Source of the DNA: Argopecten irradians
Taxonomy: Eukaryota > Mollusca > Bivalvia > Pectinida > Pectinidae
DNA length: 64,000 nucleotides
Assembly: GCF_041381155.1 (NCBI RefSeq)
Contig: NC_091134.1
Location: forward strand, 56,245,944 to 56,309,943
Direction: 5' to 3'
Shown: one piece after another, positions 11,365 through 23,300 of the stretch
How positions within the stretch are numbered: the stretch's first letter is position 1
Layout of the letters: each line of letters starts with the position of its first letter
Notes under the pieces: model-generated
What the model saw: only the letters and a program-made list of their open reading frames with translations
The model's database searches: none
Told to the model about the DNA's origin: nothing
Position numbers and translations under genes: made by a program

Positions 11365-14300
11365 GTAAGTTTTCCAAATAATTTCTTTTTCCATTTGCCT
11401 CGGGTTAAATCACTTCCACTGGGCGATAACTCACCATATTCACATTACAATAGGTCGATAATTGTATATTATCTACCTTGATTTACATGTAATTAATCGA
11501 CCTACCCGACATTGTAACAGATTGTGTTAAAATAAAAAGAAGGGTTAAAGTGCGACTCTATAAAAGGAACAATTTATGGGCTAAAATTAAAATGCAGAAA
11601 TAAAAAATGGCAGATGGAACTATAAATCCAATATCATATATCAAATGCGTGATGTAGAACATCATTAAAGTGAACGAAGTATGGAAATACACATAGATTG
11701 AGGAAACGATAGCGTATTTTTGTTGTTGTTGTCCTTTTGAGATAAAATAACACGACAACATGTACATTATAAATTCCAAACAATCAATGAAAGACAATAT
11801 ATCATCAACGCTCTGAATGTTTGCTGATCATGGACAAATACATGATTTTAACAATTATTCCGTTATTCTCTGTGGATATAACGTATACATTTTTTGTTCT
11901 CTCTCATAATTTAAACGTAGGAGAGAATGTTTGTTTCAAACGCGAAAACAAATGGACTTCCGCCATTGTAACAACACAACATCGGTATCTTGCACAGTAT
12001 GCACTCCAAACAGTGACTTTTCAGGCGTAACTGTTGTGATTTATATCCTTGTCTTCTGTCTCGGCAGTAATATTATGAAATATCGCAGTCAGAAACTAAA
12101 ACGTCATATTTACTCCAATATCCATGAATATGCTAATTGAATCATGATAAATTCTCAGAGATAAAGACAACATTTTGTAATATTTTCATTTTTCTTTACT
12201 GTTTTCCATTTAAAATGAGAAAGTTATTGTGATAAATGTTGATCGCAATGGCTGTTTTAAGGTATCCAGTTATATGTTTAATAAGTAAGGAGTCCTAAGT
12301 ACATGTATTATGGCCATTTCATTATCTTGTTTGTCATCGTTGGATGGCTTCTCTGTTATTTAAGTTTAAATATGTATTTTTGCCTAGTACCAAATTGGAT
12401 CCCGAACTTCCTGGATCTCGCATCATCATTAGTAGAGAACAAACCTATTCAGGCGTCCACTCCTCATGACAAGATCTCTATGACTGCTTACCATTGGCGA
12501 AACAACGATCAAGGTCAAAATGGTACGTTATCATAAATATTCTTATTGAAATACGTTTCTATTTACTTTTGCTCATTGAAAATTGGTTTAAAATGTTGAG
12601 TTAATTCACCTCAGCCCGAGGACAACAACCGATTTACTAAAAATTCCATTGTAAAAAGCCACCAGCAAAATACGTGAAATTGACAAAATAATTAAATTAT
12701 CAAAATTCTTATACTTAAATTGATTTGCCTTTCTAAGAAGCACCCCTTTTATATAGATAAGAAAATGATTAAAAGGAACTCAATCTAATTAACGTTCACA
12801 ACGTTCGCCCAGTCGATATACATTACAACTTTGATGTTAAGTGCTCGGATGATGTCAGAACTGGATATAATCGTAGATGAACCATGATATGATATGTCTT
12901 GGCCACAGATGATATGCCACAGGAAAACGGACAATCAGATGAAAACTATTTGGCACAAGAAAAGGAAGGAATAACCCATGGACCCTGTTTGGCGCATTGT
13001 AAAGGTATATCTTTCATTTTATATATTATATACCCGTGGAAGAGCTGAGTTTCCGATGAAGAATCTCCGAAAAAAACACAACTATTCAAACTAACAATGA
13101 CAGTTAAGGATATCGGACATCGTTTCCAAAGATATTAAAAACCATTTTGTCATAGGCTACACAGTTATGAGTGTTGAGATGGGTATAACATTACTCGTTT
13201 CCTGTCAAACCTATTTTTCGTTTCAACATTGAATACGCACAAATTAAAAATTAGCAGTGCACTCACTTGACAACTTGTCATTGACGTGAAGATTGTTTTC
13301 TACCATAATACATCGTGTTCTTCCACTCTCAGACCATTGTATCAATGTACTTGGTGTTGGATAATTATTAACAATAATGATATTCTACTCGTGGAATAAC
13401 ATCTTCTAGTCTTCGGATTTGTCGGATTTTAAACTTTGACCCGAACTACTTGTTTCCTCATTGCCACGTCACAAATTGTTAACGTCATCAATTATCGAAT
13501 GATGTCATGTTGCAAAACTCAGATCGCTGCTTGATTATATCAATACACCTAAATTATTTGCATATGTCGGCAGATATCTGACTTTGGCCTTCTCGTAGAT
13601 TATTTAATTCTGGTATAAAAAGGTCACATAACTCGGGGTTATTGGATATGGAATTTATTTCACACTCATAAGTTATGTTTTATAAGTTACAAAAGACACT
13701 TGTTAAAGCTCGTGTCGTTTGGAACTTTTAAAAAATAACTCATTCCTGTGAAATAAATTCCATATCCAAAACCCACTCCTGAATAATCTATATATTGCAT
13801 GTTGCAACATAACCAAGATCAACATAGAAAGAAAACACTTACTACGTAATATACACATGTATAACGTCCACATGTTGTTAATGTTGATTTCCGTTGCAAA
13901 ATCTTCCGAATGGTCAATTTTGTCGACATGTTGTGTCACAAACAGACCGATACGAGTTATCTTTCTTTAGTGTTCACTTGTATACCGGGTGATCGATTTA
14001 CCCAAAACAATACATTACATACTTACTACCACAATTTCATACAAAATGTCGAGTTACCCGAAACATTACATACTAACTACCACAATTTAATATAAAATGT
14101 CGAGTTACCCAATACAGCACATACTAACTACCACAATTTAATATAAAATGTCGAGTTACCCAACACATAACATACTAACTACCACAATTTAATATAAAAT
14201 GTCGAGTAACCAAATACAGCACATACTAACTACCACAATTTGATACAAAATGTCGAGTTACCCAATACATTACATACTAACTACCACAATTTGATACAAA

Positions 14301-17300
14301 ATGTCGAGTTACCAATACATTACATACTAACTACCACAATTTAATACAAAATGTCGAGTTACCCAACACATTACATACTAACTACCACAATTTAACACAA
14401 AATGTCGAGTTACCCAACACATAACATACTAACTACCACAATTTAATACAAAATGTCGAGTTACCAAATAAGTTACATACTAACTACCACAATTTGATAC
14501 AAAATGTCGAGTCACCCAATACATTGCATTCCAACTTCCACAATTAATACAAAATGTCGAGTTACCCAATACATTACATACTAACTATCATAATTTATTA
14601 CAAAATGTCGAGTTACTCAATACATTGCATACTAATTACCACAATTTAACACAAAATGTCGAGTTACCCAATACATTACATACTAACTACAATAATTTAA
14701 TACAAAATGTCGAGTTACCCAATACAATACATACTAACTACAATAATTTAATACAAAATGTCGAGTTACCCAATACAATACATACTAACTACCACAATTT
14801 AACACAAAATGTCGAGTTACTCAATACATTGCATACTAACTACCACAATTTAACACAAAATGTCGAGTTACCCAATACATTGCATACTAGCTTCCACAAT
14901 TAATACAAAATGTCGAGTTACCCAATACATTGCATACTAACTTCCACAGTTAATACAAAATGTCGAGTCACCCAATACAGTGCATACTAACTAATACAAT
15001 TTATTTAAGCATTATTCTCTTTTGGGGTTATGAAGTCATAAATGAAAAACGCAAAGCGTCTATGAAAAAGAATGTCCGTCGTCTTTTTTTGTCTATGACT
15101 TCATTGTATTATTTTTAATGACTGCTATTTTATTTTCCATAAGATATTGAACACGACAATGAAGTCCAAGCTGAAAGTGATCTGTTCTGGAAGTGTGCGG
15201 CAAGCGGAATGGTATGCAAAAGAAAATATATAGAATGCATTAGAAATAAAGCATTAGTTTACAAGTAATATGAAATACTTTTAAGTCTATTTCAATTTTT
15301 TTTGTGCTGGTCACGTGATGCACTTTGTAGTAAGCTTAATGCTCAAAAACACAAAGGAAAATGTTTCAGAACATGATTATTCAGAAGATTTATGATATAT
15401 CAAGTTTTATAACCGGAAATGTACCAAATGAATCCGATAAAGACAATGTGCAGTGGAATGCCAATTTTGATGATACTTTTGAAACTCTTATAAAGTGTTT
15501 AGAACATCGTGTTCTTTTTAGTAATTTTCCATGCGATTTTGTTTAGTCAAAAACACTCCCCAATGGCAATGGATATGCGCACTTGAAGGTATGTTTGGGC
15601 GTCTACGATGTCATTATGTTCTTCACTTTTAGTTCTAGTTGAATTTTTATCGTTGCTTACATTTTAATGCTATTTATATGAATCATATCAAAATTATATA
15701 AATATGAAAAGCTCTGACAATTCGATATTTATATCTTTGGTTTTGCTATTGATCCATCATCTATATTGAATGTACATGTAACTTATCCGAATTATTCTGC
15801 CGTTCTGTTGTCTTTAGATGTAGGCACTGTTTCGATGAAAAGCTTTAATATATATATATATATATATAACGATAGAATAATTTCGACTATGTAAATTGAT
15901 GATATCTGTGATCAGTCTGTTTAGATTAATGACAAGTAAATGGTTTTCCCGAAAGAAAGCCATCTCAACCAACTAATCAATAAATAATGCAAACGGACGT
16001 TATTTGTCTTACTATTTCAAACGACATCATGTAACTCCAAAGGCGTTTTAGATATATTGAAGTGAATTATCATATAACATACATCAATATATAAAATATT
16101 TATGAAATATAAAGGTTTAGCATTGTCATTTCCAGCTATTGATATTATGCCTAATGATTCTTCAAGTGACCGTCTACCAGGCAGAAACAATACGTGTAAG
16201 TCAATGGCATGATTTCTAAACGTATTATCAAATCCTAATTGTCATTTTACCATTCAGCGCGAATTACCTGATATTGCACTATAACAATCGCTTTTGTAAA
16301 ACGAATTTGTATATAGCAAATGGAGTTTGTAATGTTTTTTTTAAATAAAGAATAGTTTTGAGTTTATTGTTAATGTTACAGGTGAAGTCACTAATATTGA
16401 TACCACCTTACCATGGAATACCTTGGACGATTCCACTTACGTTGTATTCAAAATTCAGAGCTCTGTATTGCTGGCGGGCAAAAGTAAGTTCCTTTCCTTT
16501 CCCTACTCTACATTGCCTACTATATGTATAACTAAATCATAGCAAATGTGTTGTTTGAATGGCTTAAGGGGCTCGTACAATACTAAAATCTAACGTCACC
16601 CTTCCTCGTTATCCGTCGATCTTCGTGTCGTGAACTCTTGACAAGTAATGATCATTTGATATACTCTTAATATAAATGATAAAATTCAAATATATCATGA
16701 AAATGTATATATTGATAACGCAATTGCTTACGAAGATTATTTATTACATTTCAAGAGAAATATAATTTTACTTGCATCTTCTCATTGTTGTTTTATGTTT
16801 TTAATTGTTTGATCATACTTCTGTTGCATTAGAATATTTTATTTATTTTATTAGAGTTATTTTTCCTCGAAATGTTTCCCCATGCGTGAAACAGAATCAG
16901 TAAGTGGGAAAATCGCGGCAGATTAAAATACATGTACTTGTATCAGTTAGCACACTTGAGAACTAGAATAGAGACGTACAGTATTGTTTCCCCCATTCGA
17001 TCAAATATATATGCTAATCATCAAGAACCAGGCATATCCTCTATATCTTCAACTTAAACACGGTTTTTATAAAAAAAAAAAAAAAAAAATCACCCTATTT
17101 TTTATACAAATTTATAGTTTCCATGCTCTCAAGTGATTTTGAATCGGGCCCCTTTTATGTTCCCTTTCTGGTACATTATGTACCTAACCAACTTCCAAAG
17201 TTTCACAATCCTACATGTACTCGTTCAAATGCAACTTTTGTGCAGTGTATTTAATTATCTGGCTGCGTTCTCGAGATTTTTGAATTACAATTATTTACAT

Positions 17301-20300
17301 ATATTGTAAACTGATGTTGTTCTATTTTCAGTACATCATTTGTCGATGAAATTCCTAATATTGGGTCATTGTATAAATATGATGTCTGTTAGACAGATAT
17401 CTTGGTATTCCATTACTGAAATTCGACCTTCAGGTTCTTTGATTTGAATGGTCGAGATTTAAAACTTAAAAGACGTAATATTGATGTACTCCAATCACTC
17501 CTCGAAAAAAAAACCGCTATTGGAATACGAAGCATGGTGGTATCGAAATCAAATTCCGCTTTCACATTTGTAATATGAAATATCAACTTAAAGCTCAAAT
17601 TTGTTGTATAATCAGTGTTATGCCCTTCGGTAAGAGGACCCTTCTGGTAATTTTGGTGATTTACCGCGTCTAGGCCGTGTTTGAATTTGATTACAAAGTT
17701 TTAGGGAGGTAGATGATACTTTGCCGAAATATGCCTGCATACTGATCAACACTAAGATGTGTAATTTCAGCCACATGGACCTACTAGAGTTCAGATATAC
17801 CATTTTAGATTTTTAGGGGTCTTTTAAAAAATAAGTAAAATTCGTATTCCTCATGTTTAAGCTTAAAAAGCTAGCCGAGACCAAATACCTACACAGTTAG
17901 TTTCGGTGGCTATAATTTCTAGACGGTCTTCACAAAAAAAAAATATTTTTATTTTTCAAAAGAATGATGATTTTCCTTTCAACGCTTTCCTACACAACTA
18001 TACATTGTAGTCTCACTATGACGATAGCAGCCCTGTTTCAACTAAATTGACACAAAACGTTTGTAATCGAGTTTTTGAATGCCATGATGGCATATTTTGC
18101 TAACAATATTTATGCATTTTCTCAATGTGTCTCTGGTGTGTTATTTATGTCAAAGATAAACGCCGAGATGTCCTGAAAGGCTCAACTTAACTTTCATTTT
18201 CAATCAGCCAATGAGATTTAAATGATGTCATGATCATGGAATTCCGAAACCCGATTGAGGACAGTTTCATGTAATTGTTGTTAATACGGGGCTGCTATCG
18301 TCTTAGTGATAGCTCTTATCAAGATTGATTAAATCCTGAGCAAACATTCCTCCCTTTTCCGTTACAGTATAAATGGAATACTAATTTTACAGATTCCTGA
18401 TGTAGATTCCTATAACGTCTAAAATGGTCTATGGGAACTCTGGTGGGGCCTAATCGATATAAATTGAAATCGATACTCATACCCTTGTTGTATTATAAGT
18501 ATATATAAAAATTTAGATCCAAAAAGATGTTAAGTGTGAATATAGCATAATACTATTAATAATTAATATAATTCGCTATCAGCTCATCTTTAATGCATGA
18601 CTCGAAGCCTATGAAGATATCACCATATCTCATTTGCATATGTCGGCAAATAACGTTTTTTTTTTAATTTGCTCTACTTGTAGTTGATTTAATTGTTGTA
18701 GAAACAAATGGGCACACGACCCGAGGATAGCAAAATAATTCCATATCCAACAACCGCTTTTTGTTTAACCTCTTTTTATTACATTTGGTTAAGTATTTCA
18801 CATCAGGCAGACTCTACATTTGACCTTTTTTTTCTTATTCATTTACAATACCATATACTACACTACGAACTCTCATTAGATTTGCATTAAACAAACAGTC
18901 TTCTTCATTCATATCCTGTATTCTTTTATTCATACGCTTTACCTTATTCCTTTGCTACATGTTCCTCCTTTCCTTACTTTTGTATGATTCGATGTGATAT
19001 TCCCTTCCTCCTTTATTTTAATTTGGGTTCACACACCTTATTACCACGTCGTTCTATTTACATTCCGTCAGTCTGCTAATAAGGCTACTAAAACTGGCGG
19101 ACATAATAAGAAATCGAAAGAACAAAAGCTTTGTCGATACAGACAGATATGAATAAATAATTATTATCAGAATATTAGAATGAAACACTTTTTGTAAAAT
19201 AGTTTTAGTGACATCATTTGCTTATGTTTAAGTTCATATGATTCATATGTTGCGTCATCATTAGCGATGATATTCTCCAATCCATGTCTTCATTTCTGAT
19301 GATTGACACCGCTACGACCCAACACTTCGTTTGAAACTATATTCCTACATTATAAATTCGTTCGCCTAACGTTCGCTTTCGTTCATGTTTTATCTAGATT
19401 TGTTAATTCTATTGTTATTTATACGTTATTTTGTGTGGTTTTGATTCACGTGCATGTACATAATGAAAGCAAGGAAGTTATTGATGCACCAACTCTTTCA
19501 CAATTCAAAAACCTAAAATAAATATAAAAACCTGAATAAACAGAGCAAAAAGGTATGTAACTATCACTTTTCAAAATTGTGGACCTAGAAAATTAGACAG
19601 CATCCTCTGTAAACTTAGAAATAATGCTAGTAATCTTAATTATGACTTATTCAATGATCATTTATTAGATTTTCGAAATTGCGAGTGCGGATACCCACAA
19701 GAAACTGTTTTCCATTATTTATTCGAATGCGCACTCTTTATTAATAAAAGACAAATATTAATTGATACCCTGAAACACCTTATTACCACGTCGTTCTATT
19801 TACATTCCGTCAGTCTGCTAATAAGGCTACTAAAACTGGCGGACATAATAAGAAATCGAAAGAACAAAAGCTTTGTCGATACAGACAGATATGAATAAAT
19901 AATTATTATCAGAATATTAGAATGAAACACTTTTTGTAAAATAGTTTTAGTGACATCATTCGCTTATGTTTAAGTTCATATGATTCATATGTTGCGTCAT
20001 CGTTAGCGATGATATTCTCCAATCCATGTCTTCATTTCTGATGATTGACACCGCTACGACCCAACACTTCGTTTGAAACTATATTCCTACATTATAAATT
20101 CGTTCGCCTAACGTTCGCTTTCGTTCATGTTTTATCTAGATTTGTTAATTCTATTGTTATTTATACGTTATTTTGTGTGGTTTTGATTCACGTGCATGTA
20201 CATAATGAAAGCAAGGAAGTTATTGATGCACCAACTCTTTCACAATTCAAAAACCTAAATAAATATAAAAACCTGAATAAACAGAGCAAAAAGGTATGTA

Positions 20301-23300
20301 ACTATCACTTTTCAAAATTGTGGACCTAGAAAATTAGACAGCATCCTCTGTAAACTTAGAAATAATGCTAGTAATCTTAATTATGACTTATTCAATGATC
20401 ATTTATTAGATTTTCGAAATTGCGAGTGCGGATACCCACAAGAAACTGTTTTCCATTATCTATTCGAATGCGCACTCTTTATTAATAAAAGACAAATATT
20501 AATTGATACCCTGAAACTATTATTATCTTTATTTCCTCCAAAATTGAAGATTACATAAAGAATGACATTTAACATGAAAACAAAAACAAAACAGAGCAAA
20601 TAGAATTACAAAATATGTACAAGTTCAATTCTAATAATTAGTAATTAGTTGATATTATTCAAAGCAATAAGGATCGCATGCTTTCAGGAGTCTATACAAA
20701 AAAGATACATTTCCTAATCTAAACTTCTCTAAGGCACTATTTGAGAAATCATAGGCAAATTTTTTACCCAACAAGGTGTTACATAAATCAAAATCTGTTA
20801 AATTGTGAAGCGACGACATGAATTCTAATCCAAAATTATTCACCAAAAAACACCAGTACTCGTCACGAATTTCGCTATTTTTATCACAATGCAAAATAAT
20901 ATGGTTAACATGATCATTAAAAAGCATTTCACAATATTGACATAATTCTGTACAATTTGATATTCGTGAGTTTACACAAGCATTGAAGTTATGCAAATAT
21001 ATTCAAATGTGTTTCGAATTTTTTTATTTATACCAAACGACTTATCTGATTTATTTATATATCCAAACATATATATATGTGTGTGTGCGGGTGTGTCTGT
21101 ACACCCATGTACACCATTTTTGATATTATTTGGGTCTTCCAAATATCCAAATATCAGAATTATGTCCAAATATTCTTATTATTGTTTATAAACTTCCTGT
21201 ATGGCGATGGTGGGTAGTGATTGCGATCAGAATTTCTACATAAAAAAATCCTCTTATTATATGAATATTTTATATTAAATCACGATCATGATGATACTAA
21301 GCTTTACTCTCTTTTTCCAGTTTTATTATAGGATTTGCCTGTGTTAAGGGCTTTTGCCAATAATTGGCTATGGATTTTGTAGTCCCAATATTCAGTCTAT
21401 TAATGAATTATCTCCCTTGTTTAGTTATATTTTATATAAAAATATCAATTTGAAATTTATTTCCAAACTTATATATCCATAAGAGTATAATATTTGGCAT
21501 ATTAATAGTAATTATAATATTCTTTTGTTACATACCAAATTTGTTGAATTAAGATGTTGTTTAATCAACTTAATACATGTATAGATTTTAATTTGATTAT
21601 AGTTTCTGGCTAGGAAAGGGCTTATATAGGCATAGCCTGTTGTACAAACCTTTTTATTGATTCAATAAAATTGGTTGAAATGAAAGCAAGGAACGCAACG
21701 CTTGGCACATCTGTAGATATGCAAGACATATTTTTTTTTTATTTCTGCACGTGCAATATAAAATATCAATTACACAGAAGCAGAAATATGGAGAACTTCA
21801 TGAATATTTTTATAGTTCATCAAAATAAGTTTCAAATTAAATAACGCTAAATATAGAGTGAAAAAGAGATAAAAAAAAAACTTTCGTTTATAAGATGATT
21901 GATAATTAGTAGTGATGAGAAGACTAAAAAGAGGCCTTATATATAACCCTATTGGCACTGTATTTTCATTTCAACACATTTTATTGCAAATAATATGCAA
22001 ATGGATTTGGCAACAGGCAAAGCCTATAATAGCCATCTCCAAACAAAACCCTATTGGCACTGTATATATTTAGATTTTATATTAATTATTACCTTTTAAT
22101 CAAGATGATGTTTGGATTGTTTATATTGTTATCTAAAGGTAGCAAACGACTGGTTATCATGGGTCGTGTGTTATTATACACAGATAACGACTTATATGGT
22201 ATCCTTATTACCAAACCTACCATATTTTCTCTCGTTAAATCTTTTTAATTGTTATATTGACGAGTTGTGATGAATTAAGATATTGAAATATGCTGTTTTT
22301 TTAACAAAACGATCGATTCGGATTTTTTATCCTACGTCTTGATTATGTCATGATACTGTTAACCATGTTTATAACCACTACTAACACTATGCTATTAGTA
22401 GGTTTTTTTCAAAATAAAAGATATCAATATATTCTTAGATTTCATAATCAATCCCCAAATTCTTCAAAATCATCTGAACTATTATATACAACTAGTATCA
22501 TCTTATAACATTTTTGGTATGCATGTTCCATATTTCAGTGTCACCTATCATTTAGTGTTGATTAGTATTCTAGTAGTATTCAGATATCGTTTTATCAATA
22601 GTGTATGTTATGGTTCTGCTCATACATGTATATCGTTTAGATAAAACGATATGAGTTTAGAATAGTGTTTCTGGTTATTTTCCTTTCATATTTTAGTGTG
22701 TTGCGCCTGTAAATATCTTAAATGTTCCAAACAACCCCTGGTGTATATTTTAATGTATTTTTTTCGCATTGTTTATCAAACTATCATCGTAAGGTAATTG
22801 CGAAGACGTAAGATGTAATGGAGAAAAGGTTTATTTTTACGTTTACAATTCAAAGGATATCAAGACTCCAAGCAGAGAATCGAATCCACCGGATCCGGAA
22901 AAAGAATCTGAATTAGTTGACATGAAACATTCAAGAAAAGAATTATCGACGGATCCAATTATCCTTGAAAGAATCTCAAAAGCAAATGGAAGAGGATTTA
23001 CGCACACATACCTGGATAATAAGATTGTGAGTGATATTTGAAAGAAATCAATAAAAACACATATTTACCTTTAAAGTTATTGTTGAGATGTAACATATGC
23101 ACGCAAATAAGCATACTTATTGAATCTGATGCCATCCTTTATCAACGTTACTTATTTGCAGTTGCTGCCCATTCTGATGATACCTGTATATAATAATTAT
23201 TTTACAACGAATTTCGAATTTATTAATCTTGTTGGTTATGAAAATTTCTGAATTAGTTAGAAGAATGAATAACAAGTACTTATTGCCTCATATGTACACT

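Noticed and set aside
13990..15005. CRISPR-like array
   Set aside because: The 51-bp units repeat along their whole length with no unique spacers, and the setting is a eukaryotic intron.
15547..15588. Possible 42-bp exon with good borders (tttag / gtatgt)
   Set aside because: Phase 0 at both ends does not connect to 16,136 in phase 1, and the phase-0 path hits a stop at 22,794. Left as an uncertain alternative.
20045..20329. 94-codon ORF repeated at 19,303
   Set aside because: No domain recognised; part of the 742-bp duplicated repeat, upstream of LINE debris and likely non-coding.
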